A DNA stretch of 64,000 nt from Amyelois transitella (lineage: Eukaryota; Arthropoda; Insecta; Lepidoptera; Pyralidae): the NCBI RefSeq assembly GCF_032362555.1, contig NC_083524.1, forward strand, positions 4,822,001 through 4,886,000, in the 5' to 3' direction. Each line of letters begins with the position of its first letter. Position 1 is the stretch's first letter. This document shows, piece after piece, positions 41,831-53,744 of this stretch. The translations under genes and the position numbers were made by a program. The notes beneath the pieces are model-generated. The model had not been told where the DNA came from and did no database searches. It saw only the letters and a list, made by a program, of their open reading frames with translations.

Positions 41831-43236
41831 ATTATAATATGCTGATTTGGTGCCTGCCTAAAATAAAAGTTGTAAGCCTGAATGACATAACTACCTCTCC
41901 CAGATTCATCTCTTTCTAGACAAAATATCCACAAAAAATCTTGCATCTTTAAAAAAATTACTTGAGTACCTGTTTCCCTACACACAGTTACGCGGGACTC
42001 GATTGGTAGCATCTACCATTATACTCGTACGATATAACCAGTCTTTTTATTCATAGACAAAGAGTTCATAATTTCTTTTTATTTCTTAAACACGAATGAA
42101 GGATACATACAGTCCTAGATGTAAAGTAAATCGTATCCGGTGTACCTACCGGGTATCCCCATTATAGGTTTTAAATGCAAGTTGGTAAGTACTAAATACG
42201 AACATCAATAATACTGGTGAAAACCCCGTCTATCCCACTAATCCCATTGAGATGTATCATGGTGGAACAAGTGCATGTCTATCCAACTAGTTTTATGTTT
42301 ACGTGTGTCGTCTAATTTGATCCAGTGGCACTTTGTTTTTATGGCATAATAACAGCTGCTACATTTATGATCTTGCATGAAGAGAATGATGTAGGTATGT
42401 GAATAAAGCTAAAGAAATATTTACATTAGGTATATTGTAATGTAAATATTTGTTATAAGGGAAAGATGAAGGTAGGCTCTGTCTACTCCATCCGGAAGGA
42501 GTCGTTAGTTTTCTAAGTAGGTATATATATGTTTCATTAATGCACCTTGCAAAAGCAATGCAAGGTTTTCTTACTTTAGCACTTCGGAGAAATTTAGGTA
42601 CCAAACCTATGTTAACCACGAACAGCTGGTTGGCATAGCATTTGTCTAGAAGAGGGATTCAAAGTTCATAAACAAACCCCTTGCTTGATATTTCCACCTG
42701 CACGTGAGAGAAATAGACGATCGCAAATTGATTGCCACTTCTTTACGCTTCAACTAACTACTCGTACCTAGGTAGATCTTAGTACTGTATCAACTGCACA
42801 TCCAATTACCTGCAAGGTATTTTATAACGTGGTAATAGCGGCGAATTACAGTGCATTTGGGTAGCTTGGTATTTTGACATAAGAAGGATACGGGTAATCG
42901 TTTTTATATGCCAAGAAAAATTAATGCTCCCGTGGATGATTTAGATCTCCGCGAACGAAGCCTCTGGTACTTATGTAAGCTGTGAACTAATGGACATTAA
43001 TCATTTATGAATGAATTGACAAATAATATTATTGATCTTTTTGTTTATACTATCAGTGTTAAATGCTATTTGTCATAAGATAACAAATTATTCTTGGACT
43101 CTAGGTAGGTTCAAAGGTTAATAATTTATTGCGGATATAATAATATATAATAAATTACTTATATACATAATTCGTTTTAGATCATGAGTCAGTCATATTT
43201 AACTTATTCTACACTTTACGTTCTGTTTTAGTAGTC

Positions 43237-43412
43237 ATGTTTTTTGGGCGGATCCCCAGTTTTCCAAACTTCTTATAAGCGATGAGATAACATTCTGTGT
43301 CTACTATTTGAATCTCAAATCTAGCACAGCTGAACGTAGACTTTCAGACTTTTCAAGTCTGTTATCTCTGTCTACGCCGTTAGGAATAAAGACGTGATTT
43401 TTGTATGTAGGT
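43237..43412 (+). mobile_element. SINE-like element (family A), 5'-truncated
   Basis: The sequence reads tttgggcggatccccagttt, cgatgagataacattctgtg, actatttgaatctcaaatct, cagctgaacgtagactttca, and ends aataaagacgtgatttttgta. Confidence 0.65.
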
Positions 43413-43930
43413 TACACTATTAAATGGGGTAGACACAATAACTGGTTGCAAACAAGTCTCGAAAGACGCGATTTCCTTAATGGTGAATGATATTCAATTT
43501 CATTAAATTTTTTTTTCGTAGTTAATAATATGAACTTAAAAATAGTTCATCTGTTCTAAAAAATAATTACTTGCATATACGTAGTAGTACTTATTGTTTA
43601 TTCAAAGATATACCCAAGGAGTATTTTTATTCGAGTTAGTTTGGAAGTAAATACATACCTAGGTAATAGGTACTACATAAAATAGAAGGGTAATTTTTCT
43701 AGATCATAAAAACCAAGCGCCAAAGATCAAAGTGTTTACCTACCCCATGTGGGACAAATATAAAAAAGTCACTGTCAAAAGTCAGAATAAAATGTCAACA
43801 ACGGGAAAATAAATACTTAAATAAATACAATTCTGATTCTTGAAAAGTTCTTAAATTAATAATAAAGAAATAAAATTACTATACCTACCCAACCTATCAA
43901 CTCTCTCAAGCAAAAGATAATAAAAACAAT

Positions 43931-44924
43931 ATGTCATTTTCTAAAAACGGGCGATTTATAGCACTTGTAAGTGGTCTTATTGGATTCATAGGACTCACAA
44001 TGTATCCAATAGCTATAAGTCCGATGATCGACTCCTCTGAATACAGTAAGTAATATCTATTTAATTCTTTACCTATGTGAATATAATAGGTACGAAAGCT
44101 AAGAACATTGTTAAGTTTCATTTAAAACTACGTAATAAGTACAGTTCAGGCTTGAAATATCGAATACTTTTGGGAACAAGTTTAGATGTGCCTTGTTCAC
44201 ATAGCTTGTCCACAGAAATATGCACATAATAGTAACTTAACATGTACTTAATAAATAATAATACTTTTAAAATCATATCTTATAAGTTCATTTTCATAAT
44301 ATGAGCCTTATTTCTATTACAGAGAAAATTCAAAAGGAGCTGAGAAAAAATATTGATCAAGAAAAAATTCAGCCAGGAAGTAAGTAAATTTGTTATATTT
44401 TCATTCCAAACACAGTACAGTTGTATCAATATTAAGATTGTGATATGGGTCAAACATTGGAAAAAAAATACACAACAGTTTCATATTATACCTAGTTATT
44501 AAGGAACAGTGATAGAATGGAATAGAAATAAAATAGCATGGCAACAAAACAGGCTAGTATGAAGGATTATTCTTTTTCTACTTTAGTTATTGAGTGATGT
44601 CAAATAATTAAAAGAAATCAAAAATATGGCTTCTAGGGGAGCACCAAAGAGACTTTCTAGTATTTCTACAAGAAGGAAAAAGTATAAAGCAAACCTGAAT
44701 TTAATTACATCTTTGTGAGTAGGGTAGAATCTTCTATTAACCCACAGAGGATGTTTCAAAAGGACATCTCACCAGAGCAGGAACAAAACAGGAAGCAGAA
44801 ACTAGATAACTAAAAGAATTTATAAGTTCTCTTTTACTTTTTTAATTTGAACATTTTTTCTGACCTTGTTTCAGACATGCCAGTGTGGTCAGATCCTTTT
44901 AGCAGAAAGAAATCTGAAACATAA
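43931..44924 (+). CDS. SMIM20: SMIM20 / MITRAC7, cytochrome c oxidase assembly factor
   Basis: This small inner-membrane mitochondrial protein binds and stabilises newly made COX1 in the MITRAC intermediate. Exons 43931-44045, 44323-44379 and 44875-44924 give 222 nt, 73 aa; both introns are phase 1. Residues 9-27 form one membrane segment (IALVSGLIGFIGLTMYPIAI). The family pattern is a Tyr-Pro at the end of that segment, EYKK after it, then the C-terminal VWSDPFSRK, which matches the human ending VWSDPFGRK. All three are present. The two introns of 277 and 495 bp are larger than the coding sequence, which is why a frame-based scan misses the gene. Confidence 0.93.
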
Positions 44925-45167
44925 TATTTAGTTGTAATTGAAATTTTAAGTTGTTATTTTATGTATAAAAGAATGTTGATTGTATTATAGATTTATATAG
45001 TAATGTGGATTTGTTTAAATTTATTATCTTGGTGATGGTGTTCTGGTTACAGTGACCTGGAATTTAAAGCTGTGGTTGAAGAAATGAAAAATTCCACCAG
45101 AAGAATCACCAAAATATTTTTATTTCAAATATTTGAAGCGCTGTACACTTAATAATATATGCATAAG

Positions 45168-45550
45168 TGGTCTCGCGGAAGGAAATGGACAAGGAGTACC
45201 TTTGATCCGTAACTCGAGCTCTTGTCCAGCGCCGGTATCTTCCACGATCCAAAGGGTAGTTTTTGGGAAACACAAATCACTGCACTTCACAAATTAACCC
45301 CGGGGTGCGTAGTTAATAAAGTTTTAGCGTCTTTGATGAATTTTGCGAATATTCACAATCGATGCAGAGAGCGGTGCAGTTGCGCGCGGAGACGAAATTG
45401 GCGCGCTTTTTTTTTAAAATTCTTTTTCGAAATTTGGGAAATGTGTGAGAGTGGGACAGGAATAGGATTGAGTGCGTGCGTGAAAGAGTGCGTATATGTA
45501 GTGTTGCGTTTATAAAAAATATGTTAAAAAATAAATAATTGGCGAAGACA
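45168..45550 (-). repeat. 3' LTR of the BEL/Pao element
   Basis: It is the copy downstream of the Gag-Pol ORF in the element's own direction. It contains an AATAAA-like run (AAAATAAATAATT in plus orientation) and matches 51441-51823 apart from one base. Confidence 0.93.
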
Positions 45551-45701
45551 AGTCTGCCGGCCTAGAGGTTTCCTCTATATTACATGAAACAACATACAGG
45601 AACTAGGAATAAATACAATTGCAAGTTTTGAGTAGATACGTAACTAATAACAAAAAAATTAAAACTTACAACCTAAAATATATAAATCTAGGTAATAACA
45701 T

Positions 45702-48700
45702 TTATTGAGTAGGCAATGGGCAAACCCGGATTACTGGACGTATATAACTCCCAGAAGAAGTGCGAACCTTGACGGTTCGAACTATATTGTCTTTACCCGG
45801 GTAAACATCTGTAATGACTCCCAGGGGCCAACAATGAGGATGCGTATTATTGTCTTTGAGTATGACTACAGTACCCAGTTTTATATTTTCTGAGGACTTA
45901 GTCCATTTTTCTCTTTGTTGAAGGGAAGTGAGATATTCCTGGCTCCAACGACGCCAGAAATCATGCGTGAGTTTACATAACAATTGATAACGTGATAAGC
46001 GATTATCAGGCGATTCAAGGTAATTTTCAGCGGGAAGAAATTTTATAGGAGTAACATTTAAAAAATGATTTGGAGTGAGAGCAGTTGCTTCAGGTTCAGT
46101 ACCTAGCACACAAAGGGGTCTACTGTTCAGCAAACCCTCTATTTGAACTAAGACAGTTGTGAACTCCTCGTAAGTTAAGATCTGAGAGCCTACAGTTTTG
46201 AGTATATGAGTTTTAACACTCTTAACATTAGCCTCACTTAGACCGTTAAAATGAGGACCGTACGGCGGGCTATGTTTAAATTGAATTTTATTTGTCAATA
46301 AATAATTACTGATATAATTTTGGTGAGCTGTGGACTGTAATAAATCATAAATTTCACTAAGTTTTCGTTTAGCGCCGATAAAGTTGGTTCCGCCATCGCT
46401 ATAGATCATAGAAACCGGACCTCTTCTACTTATAAAGCGTTTGAAAGCGTCGACAAACAATTCTGAACTGAGATCAGAAACTAATTCTAAATGTAACGCC
46501 TTGGTGGCGAGACACACAAATAGACAAACATATGCCTTGTGGCTTTTGATTCCACGGCGTCGAATATGTGTAATAAAAAAGGGGCCTAAATAATCTACAG
46601 CAGTGTTAACGAAACACTTAACTTTTGAAATGCGAAAGGTAGGTAAATCTCCCATGCGAGGGTAAGTGAATTTCGGTTTAAGTTTGAAACAAATATTGCA
46701 TTTATGTACGCGTTGACGAATTAAGTTTCTAGCGGATAGTATCCAAAACTTTTGTCTTATAAGAGCGAGTAATAGTGAAGGTCCTGTATGAAGGTTAGTA
46801 ACGTGATAATAATCAATAATCAATTGAGTTATTAAATTTTTAGAAGGTAATAAAATGGGATGCTTTTGACCGAAATCGAGTTCAGAGTTTGATAATCTCC
46901 CACCGACTCTTAGAAGGCCTTCCTTGTCGATAAAAGGGTTTAACTTGAGTAGAGAACTATCAGATAATTTCCCATTTCGTAAAGCGGTAATTTCTTTAGA
47001 GAAATGCTTATTTTGAACAAAGCGGATTATATAAAGTTCAGAAAATTCTAAATCTTGTACAGAAATAGGTTGTTGAGATTTTAATTTTTGTATAAAACGT
47101 AACATATAAACAACCGAGCGTAATAATTTCAACCAGTTTGAAATTCTTTCAGCCATAATTTCAATTGGATGAGAAGTCTGAATATCTTCAGGACTTTGAA
47201 CGACTAAACTTATTGTTTTAGTCTCTAAATTTCCTAAACAACCATTAGGATTAATCGTAAAAGGTTTCAATGGCCAATCAGAACAACTAAGGCTTAGCCA
47301 ATTGGGACCATTAAACCAAAATTGATTGTTGACTAGAGCTTTAGGCGTTACAGGGCGAGATATAATATCTGCGGGATTTTCAATGCCTTTTACATGAAAC
47401 CAATGCTTAGCGGGAAGTTTTGAGTTAATCTCAGTAATTCTATTAGCCACAAATGTATGGAATTTATACGGCGGAGAATGAATCCACGTAAGCGCCACAG
47501 ATGAATCTGAAAACGAGTATATTTCGTTGATATGACATCTCTGGGAAAGAGTATGTCTAACGGCGTCTAGAAGGTTAGCGAGAAGAAGAGCGGCGCACAG
47601 CTCTAGTCGTGCGAGTGGCATTTTAGATAGTGAAGCTACGCGAGACTTAGAAGCGAGCAAGTGGACAGAGCCGGGTGAGTATGAGTCTTGACTAACGCGA
47701 ATGTACACATTAGCGCCATAGCACCTTTCACTTGCGTCTGCGAAACCTAGAAGAATGACATGCGGAGAACGTAATCCGACATGTCGCGGAATTTTTATTT
47801 GTTCTAGATAAGCAAGTTCATTATGAAACTGTGTCCATTTATTTAAGATCGCGGGAGGCACTGGATCGTCCCAATCAAGGCCAGCCATCCAGCATTCTTG
47901 AACGAGCAGTTTCATGTATGTGACCACCGGGCCTAGTAGCCCTAATGGGTCGAACAAGCGCGCAGTAATCGAGAGAATGAAGCGCTTGGTGCACTCTTGC
48001 ATATCAGCGTTCGTTGAGAATTGAAAATGATCAGTAGTAGGTAACCACTGCATTCCTACTATCTTATGTGGAGTTGAAGCGTTAGTATCAAATTGTATGA
48101 CGTCTTCACTTTGCATTGCGGACGACTTGTCCAAGAGGTCGGGACTATTAGAAATCCACTTCGTGAGATTAAAACCACCAGAGGCAAACATTTGGATCAA
48201 CTCGGACTTGGCCTTTAGAGCGACGTCTACGCCATCCATAGATGTGATGAAATCATCCATGTACATGTGAGTTTCAGCTTCTGTGGCGGCGAGAGGAAAT
48301 TGATCGCGGCTATCGGCAGCTAGCTGGCGAATGACTCTCATGGCAAGGTAAGGGGAACTTGATATACCGAAAGATACACGATTGCACTCGAATGTATCGA
48401 TATCAGATCTAGAATCGAATCGATATAAAATACGTTGAAAAGCGTGATGAGTGGGAGTAAGTTTCAATTGAAAATACATCTTTTCAATGTCTGCAGATAG
48501 GGCCACAGAGAACATGCGTAAATTTAATAAAAGGTCAAATATACTTGTCTGTAAATTTGGACCTGTATAAAGAAGGTCATTAAGGGACTTTCCACTAGTA
48601 GTTTTACTACTGGCGTCAATAACGATACGAGTTTTCGAAGTGAGTTTGTCGGGGCGATAAACAGCTCTGTGCGGAATATAATAAGAGCTATCATCCGACG

Positions 48701-51017
48701 ATGCATTTTCAACCTTAGATAAGTAACCTTTATCAATATAACTTTGCAAAGTGTCGTTGTAATTTGTACGTAAATCAGGATTACTATCAAGTTTTTTCTC
48801 TAAATTCAGTAAACGGCGTCTAGCGATAAAATGAGAATTTCCTAATTCTGAAGGATTATGTTTAAACGGGAGATGCACAGTATAACGACCGGTACTATCT
48901 CGAGAATAAGTTGACTTGAAGATTTCTTCACAGGCCTGATCGTCAGGGCTCATATGAATTTTATGAGGGACATTGTCGAGTTCCCAAAAGCGTTGAGTAA
49001 TTGATTCTAGCGTTGAGGTTTGTTCAGTAAAACAAAAGAAAGTTTTATTATTAGCATTGCGACAGGGCTTGATGCGCGTAACAGCAGCCTTACCCATGGC
49101 TACATATCCAAGAGTAGTTTCTAACGCAACTACGGAAGAGTGCGGTGAAGTCACTTTGTCACTTCCTAACAGAAACGGGAAGAGCTCGTTACCAATTAAA
49201 CAATCCACCTCGCCGGGCGTGTGGTAATTATAGTCAGCCATTGGTAAGTCACTAAAGTGAGTTAATTTAGAAATATCTAACTCATAGTTGGGTAGGTGGT
49301 CGGTGATCGAGTCAATAACACGCGCAACTATATCATACGAACACATAGGATCGAAACGGGAATGGAATTTCAGAGTAGTGACTCCGTATGATACACTTTC
49401 GGTCTGACCGATACCTTTAATCGAGGAGGAAGCGGGAGTTATTTTTAAATTTAATCGATCACAGCAAGATTTTGTGATGAAGTGGCTCATAGATCCACAA
49501 TCTAAAAATAGACGTAAATTATGTCGCTTATTCTTATTAAAAACATAAACGGAAGCAGTAGGTAAAACAACGGTATTACCTAGCTCATAACAACGAGACG
49601 AAGTAACAACCGACAGCGCAATATTATTTAAATTTGCGCGCGTATTCGAGTCTGCGTGTACTTGCTGCATAGAATTCGACTGTGTGAGCGTATCGGCAAC
49701 AGGGGCTGAATACGGTGCGTGCGAGTGAGACGGATAGCTCACTGACTTCGCCTTGTGACTAGACGGTGTGATAGCACTTTGAGTATCATGCATGTGCAAC
49801 AAAGAATGATGTCTTTGCTGACAAATATTACAGTTACGTTGAGAACGACAGACTGCAATATTATGAAATCCGAGGCAATTAATACAAAAATTGTACTTAG
49901 TGACTAAATTATTTCTGGAAACTGGAGTCTGATTCAAGAAATGTTGACACTTATACAATGCGTGTGAAGGTTGAGAATTGCATATCAAACAATTGTAAGA
50001 TAGTGAGTTTTTAGAATTAGAATTACGTATGTCTGTTTTGGTATTTATCTGATCGGTGTTAGCGAAATAATTATGCGTTGCTTTATTTTTGTTAGTATTT
50101 TTATTAGCGTTCGAGGGTAGCGTTTTGTTCATAGTATAGGCAGACGAACGAAGCGTTTGTATCTTGTTTTGATGATTGACAAATTGCGTTATTTGAGAAA
50201 AAGTAGGTATCTCAACACATGAATGCATTTGCTCAAATAATCTTACTGTCTCTTTGTCAAGTTTATTGAGTGCTATATGCGTAAAAATATAATCGGACAA
50301 GTTATCGATTTTTAATCTGCGTAACGCAGATTCGGCCGAGCAAAATTGCTCCAAGAATGTATCAAGCGATTGGCCAGTCTTAAAATTAATCATTTGGTCA
50401 ATATAAAATGACGCTTGGACTCTGATATCTTGGTATTTCTCCAAAAGCGCGTTCCAAATAATCAAATAATTGTCTGACGTGGGAGGTATACCGGAACATA
50501 CTGTTAGGGCTTTACCTGTTAGTTTGCCTACCAGATACTGAACCTTCTCCGCATCCGTCAAGCGGGGATTTTCGTGAATTAAACTCTTAAAGTTTTCATA
50601 AAAGAGTGACCATTTTGTGGGGGTACCATCAAATGATATCAAATTAAGCGGGGGTAATTTCTTATTCAACAATTCAAACTTTTGATCGCACCTGGAAATC
50701 TTACAGTTGTATTTATTTTCGCAAGCTTTAATATGACAATAAAGTTGGTCAAAAGATTTCATACTGGAGTAATCCGGTTTTGATTTTGGATCAAAAGAGA
50801 TTTGAGCTATGGCTAAATCATCGAGCGTTTGCATAAAATCAGTCCTAGTTTTTTCAAGCGACTGTATCATTATCAAGAACTGCTCTTTGTTTGTTTCATC
50901 GGAAATATCTTTACTAAGTGTATATGCGTCTTGAATAATAGCAAAAAGATGTTCCTTTTTTGCTGTTAATCGAACAATTTCGGGAGAATATGCACATTCA
51001 GACTTTTGTTTCGACAT
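45702..51017 (-). CDS. BEL/Pao Gag-Pol polyprotein
   Basis: The 1771-aa ORF is uninterrupted. In order: a DUF1759-type Gag region (about 120-290: PPLNLISFDGTPTKWSLFYE), zinc knuckles (about 340-405: CLICNSQPSHALYKC, CINCLGFHNIAVC, CNICQQRHH), an aspartic protease with LFLDCGS near 504, reverse transcriptase with YMDD near 917, RNase H with GFADASERCYGA near 1091, an HHCC integrase zinc domain near 1400 (YYHVTNLHTG ... CNIC), an integrase core with Asp near 1472 (VDYLGPF), Asp near 1539 (YSDGGTN) and Glu near 1594 (GLSEANVKS), and a DUF5641 C-terminus. All catalytic residues are present. The protease carries DCGS where D-S/T-G is usual. Confidence 0.95.
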   Translation of the reverse strand: MSKQKSECAYSPEIVRLTAKKEHLFAIIQDAYTLSKDISDETNKEQFLIMIQSLEKTRTDFMQTLDDLAIAQISFDPKSKPDYSSMKSFDQLYCHIKACENKYNCKISRCDQKFELLNKKLPPLNLISFDGTPTKWSLFYENFKSLIHENPRLTDAEKVQYLVGKLTGKALTVCSGIPPTSDNYLIIWNALLEKYQDIRVQASFYIDQMINFKTGQSLDTFLEQFCSAESALRRLKIDNLSDYIFTHIALNKLDKETVRLFEQMHSCVEIPTFSQITQFVNHQNKIQTLRSSAYTMNKTLPSNANKNTNKNKATHNYFANTDQINTKTDIRNSNSKNSLSYNCLICNSQPSHALYKCQHFLNQTPVSRNNLVTKYNFCINCLGFHNIAVCRSQRNCNICQQRHHSLLHMHDTQSAITPSSHKAKSVSYPSHSHAPYSAPVADTLTQSNSMQQVHADSNTRANLNNIALSVVTSSRCYELGNTVVLPTASVYVFNKNKRHNLRLFLDCGSMSHFITKSCCDRLNLKITPASSSIKGIGQTESVSYGVTTLKFHSRFDPMCSYDIVARVIDSITDHLPNYELDISKLTHFSDLPMADYNYHTPGEVDCLIGNELFPFLLGSDKVTSPHSSVVALETTLGYVAMGKAAVTRIKPCRNANNKTFFCFTEQTSTLESITQRFWELDNVPHKIHMSPDDQACEEIFKSTYSRDSTGRYTVHLPFKHNPSELGNSHFIARRRLLNLEKKLDSNPDLRTNYNDTLQSYIDKGYLSKVENASSDDSSYYIPHRAVYRPDKLTSKTRIVIDASSKTTSGKSLNDLLYTGPNLQTSIFDLLLNLRMFSVALSADIEKMYFQLKLTPTHHAFQRILYRFDSRSDIDTFECNRVSFGISSSPYLAMRVIRQLAADSRDQFPLAATEAETHMYMDDFITSMDGVDVALKAKSELIQMFASGGFNLTKWISNSPDLLDKSSAMQSEDVIQFDTNASTPHKIVGMQWLPTTDHFQFSTNADMQECTKRFILSITARLFDPLGLLGPVVTYMKLLVQECWMAGLDWDDPVPPAILNKWTQFHNELAYLEQIKIPRHVGLRSPHVILLGFADASERCYGANVYIRVSQDSYSPGSVHLLASKSRVASLSKMPLARLELCAALLLANLLDAVRHTLSQRCHINEIYSFSDSSVALTWIHSPPYKFHTFVANRITEINSKLPAKHWFHVKGIENPADIISRPVTPKALVNNQFWFNGPNWLSLSCSDWPLKPFTINPNGCLGNLETKTISLVVQSPEDIQTSHPIEIMAERISNWLKLLRSVVYMLRFIQKLKSQQPISVQDLEFSELYIIRFVQNKHFSKEITALRNGKLSDSSLLKLNPFIDKEGLLRVGGRLSNSELDFGQKHPILLPSKNLITQLIIDYYHVTNLHTGPSLLLALIRQKFWILSARNLIRQRVHKCNICFKLKPKFTYPRMGDLPTFRISKVKCFVNTAVDYLGPFFITHIRRRGIKSHKAYVCLFVCLATKALHLELVSDLSSELFVDAFKRFISRRGPVSMIYSDGGTNFIGAKRKLSEIYDLLQSTAHQNYISNYLLTNKIQFKHSPPYGPHFNGLSEANVKSVKTHILKTVGSQILTYEEFTTVLVQIEGLLNSRPLCVLGTEPEATALTPNHFLNVTPIKFLPAENYLESPDNRLSRYQLLCKLTHDFWRRWSQEYLTSLQQREKWTKSSENIKLGTVVILKDNNTHPHCWPLGVITDVYPGKDNIVRTVKVRTSSGSYIRPVIRVCPLPTQ

Positions 51018-51440
51018 TTTAAATTGAAAATATGTAAAAAATTACTTTAATGAAACTAGAAAATAAATTTATAAAATAAATCGGTGAAAATAAATATGGC
51101 GGCGATGTCGATAAATAATTTGACGCAAATTCGTAACAAAAAATATCAAATTATCTCGAAAAATACAATTGAACGAATATTTGTTATGCGTAATATATAT
51201 TCTATTGTGAATATATAAGATAATAAATTATTATATTTAAGAGAAACATATGAGTTTATGAGTGTTTAAGCGAATGAAAGTGTAGCGTAATGTAGGTAGT
51301 TAAGTATGTAGTAATGAGATGCGTTGCGTGGTGCGTTGGAATTAAGTAAAATATACGATATTAATAGCGTGTGAGAAGTATTGCGTTGAAGAAGAGTAAT
51401 GTGAGGATAGCAGATAGGGATACGGCTCGTGAGGAACACT
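51018..51440 (-). other. 5' leader of the BEL/Pao element
   Basis: This 423-bp AT-rich stretch lies between the 5' LTR and the Gag ATG. It should hold the primer binding and packaging sites; none matches a familiar tRNA 3' end by eye. Confidence 0.6.
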
Positions 51441-51823
51441 TGATCTCGCGGAAGGAAATGGACAAGGAGTACCTTTGATCCGTAACTCGAGCTCTTGTCC
51501 AGCGCCGGTATCTTCCACGATCCAAAGGGTAGTTTTTGGGAAACACAAATCACTGCACTTCACAAATTAACCCCGGGGTGCGTAGTTAATAAAGTTTTAG
51601 CGTCTTTGATGAATTTTGCGAATATTCACAATCGATGCAGAGAGCGGTGCAGTTGCGCGCGGAGACGAAATTGGCGCGCTTTTTTTTTAAAATTCTTTTT
51701 CGAAATTTGGGAAATGTGTGAGAGTGGGACAGGAATAGGATTGAGTGCGTGCGTGAAAGAGTGCGTATATGTAGTGTTGCGTTTATAAAAAATATGTTAA
51801 AAAATAAATAATTGGCGAAGACA
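51441..51823 (-). repeat. 5' LTR of the BEL/Pao element
   Basis: In the element's direction it starts TGTCTTCGCCAATTATTTAT and ends CGCGAGATCA. It should carry the element's promoter. Confidence 0.93.
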
Positions 51824-53129
51824 ATAAGTTTTAATGTCCCTTGCATTTTGACGTATTATAGAACTAGGGTATGATTTAACCAATTATCATGAAAAGAGTG
51901 GTTAAAAAAAGCCTATCAAATTTAGTAGCTTTTCTAGTGAATGTTACAGAGTATTTTTTTGGAGAAGGATTTATACAGAGGTGTTGTTGATATATTATTG
52001 CCCATTAGTTGCCCCTTTATCACTCCATCGCCTCAACTATAATATATTGTTGTAAGACAACTGACTTTTGTCTGATCTAGTTTTCAGATTGATTGATGCA
52101 TTTTGCAATTTATCTTTCTTCAATTCAATTTTAATTATTCTAATTAAAGTTGAAAATGTTAATATGCAAATAAGTATTAGTGTAGGTACACACAACCCAT
52201 TAGTAAATTATTATGTATGCACAATTTGTAGCCTACTACAATTATTTACTAACCAATAATAAAATACATGTTCACAAAATAGATTAAGCAAATTTATTAC
52301 ACACATTCTTGACGTAGTATAAAATCTATACATTAAGTCGCATATTTACATTATTTGTATTATTTAACATATACGAGTTAAATGTGACTTAAAATAATGT
52401 GGAATATGAAATGGAAACATGATATTAGGGGATCTTAGCAAAATTAGGGTAAAAAATTATACTAGTGAGCAATTGCAAATATGGTACAAAATGGGCTCTG
52501 GAGGTAAAACAAAAAATTAACCAGGCGATAATAATCCACATTGAGCAATGAATTATAAGATAAATTTCACTAGAAAAATGACGCCGGCTATAGTAGAGCA
52601 GATTGTTTCTCTAGACCTTATCTTGAAAAAGTATAATGAGTAAGTAAATGGGTTTAATAATATTTATGTTTAGTTAATTCTTTAATTTATTTTCTTGACA
52701 TAATTATTTATAATTACAGACATACGATTTTACATTCGGAAAAATAGAAGTAAATATACCTATATAACAAAGAAACAATAAAATCATCACAACTCTCTCA
52801 TACTATATTTTAATAATTTTCAAAATTCTGCGAATATACTATTGGTATTGCACAACTTCATAATTAAAACAACAGATCTATTATTTATATTTTATTAAAT
52901 TCTATTTACATTCTTCCTTTCCTTTGATTTTTCAGATCTACGTTTGTAATTTGATTTCGTTTATGAAAATGCCGCAATTCAGTTTGTTCCGCCGCGTCTT
53001 GTGCACACAACAAAGCAGAAGTAACTTTGTGATATCTAGTAACCTATTTTAAAAATTTTATTTTATTTATTTCAGAAGCTTAATTCTATCTTTACAGTTT
53101 GCACCAATGCGATAGAGAAGCAATACATT

Positions 53130-53595
53130 TTAATTATTATTATTACTGTAGCATACAATATATAACGCTGTTGTTATGAATTCGCTCAGAGAACATGCAA
53201 ACAGGTCAATATTTTCGGAAATCCGATTGACATTACGAATCGCGCGCGCGAGCGGGGCCCCGCGCAGCAACCCGGTGCGAGCCCGGGGGGCCCCCTCCAG
53301 CAGCGGCGGCCGGCGGCGGCGCCCTACGTACCCTTCGGGAACACACAGCCTCAGCAGAGATAGTAATTCGGGGTTGTGAGATCTGCCACGAATTAGCTTA
53401 AATATATATGAGGCAAGAGAAACGTCTCTCCGCGCACGCAGTATATCCCACCATACCAAGAACAAATAAGGTGGGATACACTAAAGGATAGTATGGATAG
53501 ACACCATACAACCTCATATATAAATACCTTATGAATTTATTCTGTATGCGCTCCAGCAAGAGACTATATTTAGCTTCATGTGGAGCCCAAATCAC
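53130..53595 (-). pseudogene. LINE reverse-transcriptase C-terminus, frameshifted
   Basis: Two overlapping minus-strand frames make one retrotransposon ORF end: WAPHEAKYSLLLERIQNKFI ... YPTLFVLGMVGYT in the first (to about 53435), then RARRDVSLASYIFKLIRG ... LCVPEGYVGRRRRPP ... FACSLSEF in the second. A frameshift joins them. This pattern (IQNKFIRYLY, YPTLFVLGM, RRRR-P) is common at the end of jockey-like LINE ORFs in moths. It explains the GC-rich patch at 53235-53335. Confidence 0.75.
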
Positions 53596-53744
53596 TGCGT
53601 TACTTTAAATAAATGATTTCACAGCATTTTACATACATATTTTATACTATATTTCATCCATCTATCTGAATATGGCCTTTTATTATTTGCCAGACTGTTG
53701 GCTCTGTATCGGGTAAGAATGTGACATTTATGTATTAGATCATG

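Larger units (their letters stand above)
41407..43930. other. Interval between the lipase and SMIM20 genes
   Basis: No gene is supported. It contains a repeat at 41745-41830 (family E) also found at 58945-59030, a 14-bp inverted repeat (41809-41822 and 41838-41851) and a SINE-like copy (43237-43412). A Helitron-like scrap (gcccgccacttcgtccgc) is at 41505-41522. Confidence 0.5.
45168..51823 (-). mobile_element. Full-length BEL/Pao LTR retrotransposon
   Basis: The 6656-bp element lies between SMIM20 and WDR45 in minus orientation. Identical-looking LTRs (45168-45550 and 51441-51823, 383 bp) start TG and end CA on either strand, and differ at one base (45170 g, 51443 a). The 5-bp duplication ATAAG flanks it (45163-45167 and 51824-51828). 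A single long Gag-Pol ORF fills the inside, with no envelope gene. No TGG-type primer site follows the 5' LTR (the sequence there is AGTGTTCCTCACGAG), and the polypurine tract (AGAGGAAA, about 15-25 bp before the 3' LTR) is short. It looks like a recent insertion. Confidence 0.95.

Noticed and set aside
45222-45515. 97-codon ORF present identically at 51495-51788
   Set aside because: Both copies lie inside the LTRs of the BEL/Pao element, antisense to it. The duplication is the LTR pair, not a gene family.
52548-52643. 31-codon ORF ending at a strong splice donor
   Set aside because: No compatible downstream exon was found on the plus strand; the nearest acceptor (52935) leads to a stop within seven codons.
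53176-53379. GC-rich plus-strand ORF, possible CpG island
   Set aside because: The GC patch is explained by the Arg/Pro-rich end of a LINE ORF on the opposite strand.
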